Assembly: GCA_013397075.1 (NCBI GenBank)
Contig: VWZS01000638.1
Coordinates: 632,847-696,846 of the forward strand
Reading direction: 5' to 3'
From: Rhabdornis inornatus
Taxonomy: Eukaryota; Chordata; Aves; Passeriformes; Rhabdornithidae
Length of the DNA stretch: 64,000 bases
The translations under genes were made by a program, and so were the position numbers. How positions within the stretch are numbered: position 1 is the first letter of the stretch; the number at the start of each line of letters is the position of its first letter. Of the stretch, positions 26,363 to 38,092 are shown in pieces. Below the pieces are notes generated by a model, which ran no database searches, was not told the DNA's origin, and saw nothing but the letters and a program-made list of their open reading frames with translations.

Positions 26363-27533
26363 CAGAGGCTTATTCCCAAAGTCAGTCCATTCAAGACAGG
26401 TGTAAGAAGGAAAAACTGCACAGGTTCAACCTATGGTGTTTGGATCACCCCAGAGCTTCCAAAGACAGCCAAATGCCCAACACAAACAATGGGTTTTCAC
26501 CCAATGAGAAAAGAGGCAATCTTGTTTTCCCCAAATAATTATTCACTTGTTAGATAACTGAAAAGATTAAAACAATTACTTGACAACAATGATGATGCTG
26601 ACACTATGAAACTTATAATATTCCAATTCTGACTCCTGTTGCCATTACAGAAAGAACCCATATGAAATGACGGCAGTCCTATAGCAGATTCCACATTACT
26701 CAAAATCAAAATTTTCATTGAAAATTACCTTGATAGTCCCCTCTTCCACTAAAATGAATTCCTGTATCTCTGAGAAATCGGACCTTTTCCAAATCCTGTT
26801 TCCAGCTCTAAATACTGCAAAAACTCAACAGCAAGCATGATTTCTTTCTCGAGTAGAGGAACAGTAATACACAGCTCCAGCAAGACCTGCACTTCAGTCT
26901 GCAGCTTGAAGTCCTCTGAAGATTGATTTCATTTCTCATTCTTACTGAATGTTTTGTTCACTTCACAAAAGAAATAAATTGATTAATACAAAAATTCAAA
27001 ATGAGCATCCTACATGACATGTATAAAAGAAAATCAGTTGGAGAGGAGTATGGTTATAAACTAAAAACTAACGTAGCCTGAACTACAAGTGTAACTTGGA
27101 CTGAGGGCTGGAGTTACAACAAGGTAGATGCTCTCTTCAGATTTACAGAGATCATGAGTCAGGTTTAAGTAACAGCTGGGAATTGAATACATCACTGTGC
27201 ACTAGTCAGAGCACTAAATTCAGCATCACCCAGGATAGGAAAGAAGGATAGAGAATATGCATCTTCATTACTCTCCAAAGCCTTCTGGCCCTAATTTATG
27301 TGCACAATTTAATTCTGCCTATATTAATGCATTTATGTTATTTAATAACCTGGAAAATTTGTAATTAGGCTTAGCAGTCCTCTTTGGAGAATTGTTTTTT
27401 CTGGATACTTAAATACTGTATTTATTTGCACATCTGGAATCTAGTCAGTCCTCTCAGCATCTAAGAATTAGAAATTTTACTTTTCTTTCCAAACCATAAG
27501 ATAATTCTGCACAATCTGTTATTGAATCTTGAT
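26363..27533. other. Intron 1 segment between two CR1 copies
   Basis: About 1.2 kb of AT-rich unique-looking sequence. I see no gene or repeat in it. Confidence 0.55.
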
Positions 27534-28445
27534 AAATCATAGAAGCATTTAGTTTGGAAAAGACCTCCAAAATCATTGACTCCCACCATTACCCAACACT
27601 GCCAAGTCCATCACAAAACCACCGCCCTAAGTGCCCATGTTTTAAAAAAACATGTTTTTTTAACATTTCCAGAAAGGGTAACTCCACCACTTCCCTGGGT
27701 AGGCTGTTCCAATGGCTGACCACTCTTTCAGTAAGGAATTTTTTTTCTAATACCCAATTTAAGTCTCCTCTGGCACAATTTGAAGCTAATTCCTCTTGTC
27801 CTACCACTTGTTACCTGGGAGAAGAGACTGACCCCCATCCTACTACAATCAATCTCCTTTCAGGAGGTGGTAGAGAGTGACAGGGTCTCCCCTGAGCCTC
27901 CTTTTCTCCTTGCTAAACATTCCTAGCTCCCTCAGCTGCTCCTCACCAGACTTATCCTCCAGACCCTACCCCAGCTCCAGTGCCTTCCTCTGAACACCAC
28001 CTCAATGTCTTCCTTGGAGTGAGGGGCCCTAAACCGAACACAGCACTCCAAGCGTGACCTCACCAGAGCCAAGAACAGAGGGAGCATCCCTGCCCTGGTC
28101 CTGCTGGCCACACCATTTCTGGTACAAGCCAGGATGCCATTGGCCTTCTTGCCTACCTTGGCACACTGCTGGCTCGTATTCAGCTGCTGTCAAACCAGCA
28201 CTCCCAGGTCCTTTCCCAGCCACTCTGCCCCAAGCCTGTAGCACTGCAAGGGTTGTTGTGACCCCAGGGCAGGACCTGGCAATGGGCCTTGTTGAATTTC
28301 ACACAGCTGGCATCAGCCCATTGAGCAGATCAACGTTCCCACAAAAATGGTGTTGCCTACAAACTGAGGGTGCACTAGATCCTCTCATCCAGATCATCAA
28401 TAAAGATGTTAAACAGGACAGGCCCCTGAACACATCAAGAGGCCT
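27534..28445 (-). mobile_element. CR1 LINE fragment with decayed reverse transcriptase, minus strand
   Basis: The minus strand reads through the second half of CR1 ORF2 into the 3' UTR, ending at ATCATAGAAG near 27537. Landmarks in sense order are: the LFNIFIDDLDE-like segment (about 28415-28395), the place of the catalytic FADD box, the KKANGIL segment (about 28155-28135), the region of the conserved Pro-Arg C-terminus and the UTR. The frame is broken by shifts and stops. The catalytic box now reads FVGN instead of FADD (about 28360), so both aspartates are lost. An A/T slippage tract sits at 27642-27664. This is a 5'-truncated dead copy; it is close to, but separate from, the CR1 at 25957. 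Confidence 0.92.
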
Positions 28446-28567
28446 GATCTGGCCTAAAGGCATGGCATTCAGCTTTCCTACTCATGTTACATTCCAGCTA
28501 AACAACCTGAACTTCAACATGCACAGGTTAGACTCTGGAACTGATAGGGACAGCTGGGTTGGGGGGG
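28446..28567. other. Short unrecognised stretch ending in a G run
   Basis: This sequence follows the CR1 and ends with seven G bases at 28561-28567, directly against the assembly gap. Confidence 0.5.
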
Positions 28568-28601
28568 NNNNNNNNNNNNNNNNNNNNNNNNNNNNNNNNN
28601 N
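28568..28601. other. Assembly gap (34 N)
   Basis: Thirty-four unknown bases flanked by G runs on both sides (28561-28567 and 28602-28607). The missing sequence is probably G-rich or a homopolymer that sequencing could not cross, and the N count need not be the true length. Confidence 0.98.
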
Positions 28602-28607
28602 GGGGGG

Positions 28608-31600
28608 CAGGCAGAAGTCAAAAATCTATGGGCTATTTTTCCAAATCAAGTCACATATGTACAAAAGATTTATCTGTAAGCTACATAAAAACAAAAATCG
28701 CCATCATCATTTTATCCATGTCATGTCAGAAGCCAGGCTGTCAATACACCAAACGGCAAAACTAAATTAGCCCTTGAAGAGAATGTGCTAAAACAGCAAA
28801 GAAAGCATACAAAGCCTCTGCTAAGCATCTGTTAAAAAAAAAAAAATCAATATAAAACTGGACCCTACCAGGAGAAGATACAGTAGGCTATTTTACTTCT
28901 AATTACTCAAAAAATTATGTTGATGCAGTACTGTGACTAAGTAGGGCAATGATCTTTTCTCTCAAAAAGTATAGGATTTGGGAGACCCAAGTTGCCTGCC
29001 AGCTTTGATTAGCACGGCATTCAAGAATCCCACTGTGGTGTACCCTTCCTTTCCAACAGTAATTTAATTCCATAAGGAATCAGAAAGGCTAATGAATTAA
29101 CCAGCTGCACAGCACTAATTTCCACATTCTCAGTGTATGGTTCTAATGCTGCTTCTGATCTCTGCAAGGACATTTCAGTGTGAAGAAGAAGAGCAGGAGG
29201 TTGAACAGGAAATTCAGAATTTGTCTGCTGCACCTTGGCCTAAGAGAAAATGAAATTAGGTGAAAATCCAATTATATGTTGAACATTATAGTGACAAGAA
29301 CCAGATAAAAAAAAATTAGATCCTCTAACATTGTATGGTTTGAACTTTTGAAATAAAACAAAATTATTTTGCATTAGTAACAGTTTAGGATTTAAGTTTT
29401 TCTTTTTAACACAAGAAAAAAGCATCAACTCTTGAAATTAAGCCGTAATAGAAATTTCCACAACATAGATTACTACCTTCAATTAATACTAGTTCTATGC
29501 TTACATTTAAAGAAGAATAGAAAAGACAACAGTGCTGAAAACTCCACACATCCACCTGCAGCAGCTTAAAATCATATGTGTAACCAAAAATGAAGACACT
29601 AATTCTTTCCCAAGAGATAATAAGGAGTAAGACCGAGTAAAAGACAGAAGTCCAGGAAAAACATGCCCCTTTTACATCACAGAGCAGCAAGATAGAACGA
29701 AATCCCAGAAGAGAATAAGACTGAAGAGATGCTCTGTCAATTATGTAACTGAATAGCTAGCTAAACATAAGGATAATTTCTGACTTGATGTTTGCCCAAT
29801 AAACAACAACAGCAAGCAAAGACAAATTGGATGTAATCTCTTCCTCATTTCCTTACACACAGTCTTCTAGAAGACATACAAGATGAGACGGAGAGGGAAC
29901 ATCACAAAATGTTTCTTGAAGTGCCAAGAACGGAAGTACTGAAGCACTGCAAATACAATAAATGTAAAGTCTGAAACTGCACAGGATTTCAGACGACAGT
30001 AACCAGGAGGGTACCAGGCTCAGTCTGGCTAAGATCAGTTACGAACGTGAAACAAATACAACTGGTGCTTTACTGATTAAAAGTATTGCCATCTCAAGCC
30101 TGCTTCTTCTGCATTCGATTTCAGAAACTGAGGAACAAAATAATGTGGGGCTTTGATTTGAGCAGAGCTGTAGCTGTTAACTTCCAATCTACAACTCTTT
30201 TCCATTTTCTGGAGCTCAGTTTTTAAAATCTAAAAGCAGCACACTAATTAATACAATTCAACTGGAAATCCCACTTGCGCTGGGTAATCTGCAGTACCCC
30301 TCAAAGTCAGTATAATTACTGCAAATTCTGAAGCTCTGTAAAATAGATTTAATGTCCTGTCTCTGAAAGTGGCAACAACATGCAGGAAAAAATAGGATAC
30401 AATTATTTCAGCAAAACACTTTGAAAGGTATTAAGCATGTCCAACAACAGAGCTAGTTTATACAAGTGAGAAGCCTACAAACAACACAGACCTGGCAAAA
30501 GCAAAATGGTTTTGCTGCATTAGTTGGATGAACTGGCTCGGTGGAGAGTCCAAAGTACACCAGCACCACTGAAAAAGTGAAGCTGGCCAACAGTCAGAAC
30601 ACTGGAAGGAGAAAGTCAAGTGGCATGTCCTGTTTCAGCAACAGTAAACAAATTCAGCCAGCTCAGTACCCTAGCACCAACAGAAAGCCAATACCAAAGA
30701 GAGAAAAAAACCTAAAAAGGGAAAATTAAATGAGACCAGGTTCAGATCATGTAGTTCAGCAGACAAAATCTGTTTAGCTTATGCTCTACCTCTAGAGAAA
30801 TGTAAGAATGTCTGATCTTAATATTAGCAAAACTGAGCTGTTGGTGCTGAACGATTTATAAGTGAATTATGTATTAAATTTGTCCTGCCTTTTACTTTCT
30901 TCTATATGCTAACAACTCAAATCTAATCATCCCAGTCACTGGGTATGGTTTATTTCAGAGGAGATTCTTTTTCATATTTTATTTAAAAATGAATCATTGA
31001 CATCAGATTGACATTTATTAGGACCACTGCCACAATAAAACATTATCTGGCCTCCACAACGAGGAAAATCATGAAGGAAACTGAGTGAGACCCAAAACAC
31101 TAGTACTTAAATTGCACAGGAGAACATGCAGTTTTGGTTTCTAATACGCAGAAGCCCACTTTGATGATTTCACATTTTTGGTAGATTGATTCATTATGCA
31201 GTTGTTTCTCTTTTTCATCCCATTAAGCTCTATGCTTGACGTACTTTCCCTGTACCATAACTAAATTCTGCCGACCAATATAACCTTTAAGCGCTACATG
31301 GTTCAGCAGTGACCTGGTTATCAACACAGCTCTATCACAGTATCTTCCTGCAGCTCTCATGTCAGGCATGAAAACTCCACATCATTTACAATTTGCTGGT
31401 TTCTAAGTAAAAATTCAAGCCACAGACTTCAGGGTATTGCTCTTTGATAGCCCAGCAATCCAGCTGAGAGTGCACCACATACGAGTCTGCTTTCAGGAAC
31501 ACAGTTTGAAGTTCATTAGCAAAACCCAAACCACTTAAATACAGTAGATTTATCAGTACCTTGAAATCAAAACCTTGGAACAAAGGCATATGAATAAAAT

Positions 31601-34600
31601 CTCTGCATATTTTTGACTTGCAACTCTCAGTAATCCTAGGCTCCCTGAACTCCATACATCTGGCAGCAGGAAAAGAACCACACCCTTTACAGCCCTGCAC
31701 TTCCTCCTCCATCTCCATGTACCTCCATCCTCTCTTCAGAGCACTCTCCTTGACCTCATCTCTTGCCTGGGACACTTCCTTTCATTCCCTACTTAAATTC
31801 AAAAACGAAATCCTGGTTTGGGTGATGCCAGCTCATTAAAGCTTCTCCCAGCAACTGATAACATAGCAAATGTTATTTTAGCCTATCTAAAGCAAAGCTC
31901 CTACTCATCTTCACCACCATTTTATTTTCTAGCCTTGCTAGAGTCTTTAGCACTGCATCATGAAAACAAGAAAAACCCACATGATAAAAAAGTAATACAG
32001 TTTCTTTTTTGTCCAGTTTGTTGCAATCATCCCAGAAGAGCTTAGAAATCTTCCACAAGTCAGAAGTGCCATACAGGCTTCTCTAACACTGGATTAACTT
32101 CTATACATCCTACATTCAGTGCTTTGTAAATTGTGAACATTTATTCTGGGTTCTCATATTCCCCTAACTCATTAAGACCGCAATGTAAATATTAAACAGC
32201 TATTCTTTTTCATTTACATTTATTTATATGTACTTAAATTTTATTTATTTTTATTTATATTTAAAGCTGTAACATGTTTTAAAACAGAATGTTAAACCCT
32301 TGAGAGCTTAAAGGAACACTCGATCTAATTCGTTTTCCCCGCCTGTAAAATGTAACCATGACACAGCACTGCAAGTAACAGCTGTGTTGATGATACAAGA
32401 TGTAATCCCCAAGACTGCAAAAAAACTACAATGTATTTTTCCTTAATAGCCTCCCACCTCACACTACCATTTAGACAAAAAAGGGAGAGAGAAAATTGTT
32501 TTCTGAAGTCTCAAATCTTCAGATTTCCTGCCATCCCCCTTCTCTTTACTCTTCCACATGAGCAAGAATAGATCTGTTTAAATCGAAGATAGTCACCACT
32601 TAGATGTACTTACCTACATCTATCTAGATATTCAACAATGCAGCACTTCATGTTTTGCAACAGCTTGTCAGCTTTATAGCATAAAAGAGTATGATTTTTA
32701 TCTATTTTTCTAAAGTTTTAAAGACTTTAATGATGCTACCCTTAAGCTGATAAAGAGATTCCAGAAGAGTCTTACAACAAACCAAAATAAAAAACCACCA
32801 CCCTCAGTTACCACGGTAAATAATTTCCTGAGTATTAGATAAGTATCAAATATGTACATAATTCTAATGAATATATCAAATGCAGCTTTCACTTAAGTAC
32901 TAGGTAACCTGTTTCAAATTAAAGGCTCCTTATAGTCATTCAGCTGGAAGACACGGCCATCTGAACAGAATGTACATACAACTTGCTACCACTCTGTGAA
33001 ACCTGCAATAGTTCCTACTCAAAAAGATCCAAGTATTAGTGGTTCACGCATGAAGCAAGTGCCATTGTGCTTCCAGAAGACATACTAATCACTGCCTAGA
33101 GTGCAAACGCGTTTCCCTTGGAGCTAATCAAGGTAAAACCTGATTGCTTTTCTCCACCTACATGATTATTTCATGACTCCACAGTAATACTTTGATATTC
33201 ATACAGTCCAAAGGGCTTTGCTTTTAACAGACAGGTTTAATTTACAGATCCCAGCATCAAGTTCAGTAATCTGGCACTCTCCAAGCCCTTTATATTCTTC
33301 TATTTTCCAGAAAAAGCAAAGTCTTAAAAATGGGATCAAGCAGATGATGATCATTTTGTTTCTTAATTTTTAGATAGTTACGTACGTTAAAGAAAGAATA
33401 AAACATTTGGAGAGCTATACAATGAGAACCACATGTTATTTCAGAAAATGTTTTACATGAGAAAAAAAAAAAGAAACAAAATTCATTCTATACTTGAGCT
33501 CCACATGCAAAGTTTTTGTTCAAGGCAGAAGTCTTTTAGTACATGAAATTTACTTGCATCCCTCTCCCTCCACCAGCAACGGTTTGCATAACCAGATGCT
33601 CTTATACACTGCAGTTTAGAGCTGCCCCATATGGAACTGCAACAGTAAATATGCATAACTACGGAAACCAAAGCAAAGGTCAGAAAAAAAAGTCAGCAGT
33701 TTAGCAACCTGACACCACAATTTTAAGTTACTCAGGACACATCTTTCCCAAATGAACTGGATTACAAAATATGTCAAATGCACTTTGCATTCAAATGACT
33801 TTCTGTTCTTAAAACCGAAAGATTACTTACATTTTACTTGGAAAAATATTTGTTTTAAGACTGAACTTCTTCCTACAAGCTTCCAAGTGCTTTCTGCCAG
33901 AAAAAAAGTACATTAAATACTGACTGAACACAATAAGATATAAAGGGTACACCTCAAAGCCAAGATCTCCAAGATTATTCCCAGATCTTACTGAGCTACA
34001 TCTTCCTTTGAATAACCCAATGTATATATTGTCCATACAGCAAAGACTTTGGTGAATAAGTATCAATTGTTTTTTCTTTCAAACCATCCCTCTCTTTTGG
34101 TTACAGAACAAGAAGTGGAAAGTAGCGCTAACAGTTCAGTAACACTACAAACAAGGTCTCTTACCTTTAAAGTTACATGAAATGTTAAATAGTATATTTT
34201 CACACGTCAACCCATAATCTTTTAGTGAGGAACAAAAGTAAAACACAACCTGCAGAAGAATGTACAGCTAGTTGGTTTATTTCCTAAATACACCAAACCT
34301 GTCATTTATCCTAAGCTAACAAAGGATCTAATTTGTGCCTCCAGAAATTGTACAAATTCCATTCCTTGCTACTGCCAGGAGATGACATAAGGAGAAATAG
34401 TTTACTACAAAAACACTTTTTTCTTAGCATGGCTCATGATTTCAAAAGTAGGACTGCCAAATACTGTCCAGCTGAAATTGTGAAGGATCATTTATTTTTA
34501 GCAAAACTGTAGTTGTCTCAGCTCTAGTGCACATCACAGAATTAACAAATAGCTAACTTAGTAAGGCTTTTAATTCTGAAACCTGTAAGGCAATTGAACC

Positions 34601-36639
34601 ACTTTACATAAAAATTGAGTGTTTTATAAGAAGTCCTGCCCAATACAAATGACAAACTTTAAACACTGGAGTTCTTCTTGCAACAATAAAGTTGGGGCAC
34701 AATGGAGAAGTTTAAATATTTAATTTAGACTGAGCTGTAAGCCATTAATTTTTTATTGATGCAAATCTGCAATTCATCTAGAGCTAGACAGTTGCAACCC
34801 ATTCTGGCTGAAAGCAGGGTGAATTTTTCCAACGCAGAATAGGATATAACTCCCCTCTTTCCAACATCATCATCTGATTTTCCATGGAGAACTCAGGCTA
34901 TGTCAGAGTCAGAACAGCATCTGGGCCAGGACAAAGGTGCATCTGCTGCTCATCGTTTTGCTCACTACTCAAAAAACATGTCTTGATCATGCATCTGGAA
35001 TATGCAATTACAGCATTAGTTTACACAACACTGCTAAGAGCACTCTGTGCTTTGAGAATGCAAGAGGTAATCAGAAGATAGTTTGCACTTAGTCCTTGTC
35101 GCTGGTGGCAGGACATTATTCATCCAGGTCAAACACCAAGGAAGTAGTGTATTAATACTGAAAAATGAAATATATCTGCATTTCTTTATGCACAGCAAGA
35201 GAGAAGTTTTAGCTGCTAGCACATCTACAACTAGAAGCGGTCTACTGAGAACAGTTAAGGTTCATAAATTCAAGCAATGTGCCAAAAATGGGAAAATTCT
35301 AACCTCTTCCAAGTCCAGCCATTATTAAAGGCAAATTATTCTTTTATTTTCCTTTTTAGTGGATTTTAAATATTCTGATGAAAGTTTATGCTTAAAATTT
35401 AAGTCAGGCTTGCCACAAAGTATTAATAAGTCTTGACATTACATATACTTCATAAAATTTACTTCTTTTCTGGGAAGCAATGAGAGACCTGATACCTGCT
35501 CATACTTTTTCAAACTAAGCCTTGTACCAAGTTCAAATGCTCAGTACTTTTGTCAGGATCAAGATTTTCAAGATTAGGTCAGACTGGTCATCCAGGTAGT
35601 AGTGAAAAATCTGAACTGATGGCATATGGCATGCTGTTATGCACATTTTTTTTTTTAGTCTCAAGTCTTTCTATGGAGGAAAGTACTACGAGATTGCAAT
35701 GGTGTACATGAGAGTATATCAAAGTATACTGCAGAAGAAACAGCAAATGCAGGTCTAGTAAGTGAACTCCAACTAACCAAAAAGGAAGAAGTGACACTAC
35801 AAAAGCAAGACGCCTGTGATAACAGCTACAACTTAATCTTTTAAATATTTAAGGTTACTTACTTACAAAAAAACTTAGAAACATTTTCAAGGCAGGAAGT
35901 TCTCAAATGGATAATAAATGTTTAAATTCATGAAAATTTACCCACTATGCACACACTAAATGCATATTTATACATCTGTATGCATATAGAGACAGAAATA
36001 TCTGGACAAACAAAAACTGAGCCATCGGTATAAATTTTCTGAGTAACGTTTTTAGTCAGAATGACCTTTATACCTTGGGGATTCCATCTTATAAATGTCT
36101 TGATTGGGGGCAAGTCATTAGATACTTGCTAGTAGCATTTCAGATTTATTGCTGAACTAGAAGCTATGACAGGACATGTGAAGCATGCTGCTGAGATAGA
36201 GGTGACCTGATTTATTTTTTAATGTATATGGGTCTACCACCCACGTGAAACAGAAAAAATAGGACAGCCTTTTAAAGTTCAGCTGGACAAGACTGGACTT
36301 TATGCCTTGAAATCAGAACTCTGGAAGCTAAAATTATTTTATCCATAAAACTTTGGGTTTTTTTAAAACTCTTTATATCATTTAAAAAACAGGTTGCATC
36401 ACAAGTGAAAAGCGATTTTACATATTTACCATGACTCAAAAAAACCCTTAATCCCTGAAGGGTAGCAAAATTTCCCTAGTTAGTAAAAAACAGCAAAGCT
36501 TAAAGAAATTTAAGATTCATTAGCAATAAAAAAAAAAAAAAAAAAAAAAAAAATCACATGAAGTTAGCCATGCTAACGAGAACAATTAATAAAAGATGAT
36601 GCAGCAATATTTTCACCAAAATACTAGTCAGTTTCAATC
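28608..36639. other. Intron 1 segment with no recognised gene
   Basis: About 8 kb of AT-rich intronic DNA. It contains TTTAT-rich low complexity near 32215-32262, an 11-T run near 35646 and the 26-A run at 36528. The longest open frame, 31775 to 31386 on the minus strand, matches no family I recognise. Confidence 0.55.
36528..36553. repeat. A26 homopolymer run
   Basis: Twenty-six consecutive A bases, with AATAAA at 36525-36530 overlapping the start. It could be a mononucleotide microsatellite or the tail of an old retrotransposed transcript; no source transcript is recognisable to its left. Confidence 0.9.
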
Positions 36640-36716
36640 AGCAGTTCTGGCTAACCAGTGAGGCCCTGGGTGACTGGAGGTTAGCAAATGTGGTATCTGT
36701 CTACAAGAAAGGCCAG
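36640..36716 (+). mobile_element. CR1 LINE fragment, ORF2 internal piece
   Basis: The plus strand encodes a WLTSEALGDWRLANVV-like segment followed by SVYKKGQ, matching the CR1 reverse transcriptase around the DWR.ANV..IYKKG motif. The match stops abruptly at 36716. The CR1 resumes at about 37115 in the same orientation, so this is most likely the upstream part of the same insertion, separated by a foreign or replaced stretch. Confidence 0.8.
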
Positions 36717-37114
36717 ATTTATTTCAACTCAAACTCCTCTAAGATTAAGCTGTACACTGTGGTATAAAACCAGATTTGCTCGCTTTAAATGGTAAAAAAA
36801 AATATATAGGCCACAAGCATTGAGAAGCTACATATGCTATAATCCTCTTTCCCTTCAAGACTTTAAGATTGCTATTTTCTGTTTGGTATTTTTTCTGCAT
36901 AAGTAAAATGTATTCCCAAGCATTTCATTCCCAATGCAAATGGGCTGACACAGACATCCACAATGCTGCTGAGTTGCTAGAAAAGCCATCCTGCCTCCTC
37001 TGCAGCCTCAGACATGACAGACTTTTTAGAACTCAGTGGTTATTATCTCTTCCTTCCTCACTACTATGACGGTCTGAATGTAAAAGCACAGTGGGAACAA
37101 TGCCTGATTGAATC
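36717..37114. other. About 400 bp interrupting a CR1 copy
   Basis: Sequence between the two plus-strand CR1 pieces shows no CR1 similarity that I can see, and the CR1 segment expected here is far shorter. It may be a nested insertion or a rearrangement. I found no clear terminal repeats, primer site or duplicated target site. Confidence 0.45.
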
Positions 37115-38092
37115 ACCTCTTCACTGAGGCCATCTCTATCCACACAGATGACAAGAAGGTGATCAGGAATTGTCAGCACATATTCACTGATGGTAAATAA
37201 TGCTTCACCAACCTGATTTCCTCTCTATGATCAACTATCTGGATAGATGTGGGGACAGTGGATATTGCCTACCTCCACTTCAGGAAGGCCTTCAGCACTG
37301 TCTCTCACAATGTGATAGGCAAGGTCAGGAAGCGTGGACTGCAGGAGCAGTGAGGCAGATGGGGAGCCAGCTGAATGACAGATCTCAGAGGATCATGATC
37401 CGTGGCACGCAGTCTAGCTGGAGGCCTGTCACTGCAGGAAAGCAGCTCTGCAGAGAGGGGACTGGGGGTCATGGTGGACAGCAAGCTGCCCCTGAGCCAG
37501 CAGTGTCCTTAGGGCCAAGAAACCCAATGGCATCCATTAGGAAGGGCATTGCCAGCAGGTCAAGAGAGGGGATCCTGCCCCTCTGCTCAGCCCTGGTGAG
37601 AAACAACCTGGGGTGATGTGTCCAGTTCTGCACTTCTCAGGACAAAACAGACACAGAGCTCCTGGAGCAGGTCCAGCAGAGGGTGACAAAGATGATGATG
37701 GGACTGGGGTATCTCTCTTACGAGGAAAGAGAGAGTTGGGCCCATTCAGCCCTGAGAAGAGATGACAGAGGGGACACCAACAATGTCTCTCAGTATCTGA
37801 AGGGAGGGTCAAGATGATGGACCAGACTCTGCTCTGTGGTGCTGAGCAATACAACAAGAGGCAATGTGAAGAAACTAATGCACAGGAAGTTCCACCTGCA
37901 CATGAGGAAGAACTTCTTTACTGTGCAAGTGACTGGAAACTGCAACAGATTGTCCAGAGAGAATGTGGACTCTCCATCACCGGAGATATCCAAGAACCAT
38001 TTGGACACAATCTTGTTCCACGTGCTCTAGGATGCCCCTGCTTGAGCAGATGATCCACTGTCAGTCAACCTGACCCATTCTGTGATACCATA
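37115..38092 (+). mobile_element. CR1 LINE fragment with internal deletion, plus strand
   Basis: From about 37115 the plus strand follows CR1 ORF2: KKVIRNCQH-like, FTNLIS, then the region before the catalytic site (to about 37430, TSWRPVTAG-like). It then jumps directly to the later ALCREGTGG/LGVMVDSKLPLSQQ-like region, so the catalytic aspartate segment (about 400 bp) is deleted. It continues through ASRSREGILPLCSALVRNNL, the MRKNFFTVQVTGN C-terminal segment and the 3' UTR, ending near CATTCTGTGATACCAT at 38077-38092, the CR1-type terminal repeat. Frame shifts and stops are present. Not active. Confidence 0.93.

Noticed and set aside
28054..28770. 238-codon plus-strand frame
   Set aside because: It is antisense to a CR1 fragment and runs through the assembly gap, where unknown bases hide any stops.
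31386..31775. 129-codon minus-strand frame
   Set aside because: No recognisable motif, no splice or promoter context, and a length reachable by chance in 64 kb.
36717..37114. Considered as a solo LTR inserted in CR1
   Set aside because: No TG...CA ends, target-site duplication or LTR signals could be found by eye.
37200..37616. 138-codon plus-strand frame
   Set aside because: Part of the CR1 ORF2 remnant, not a host gene.
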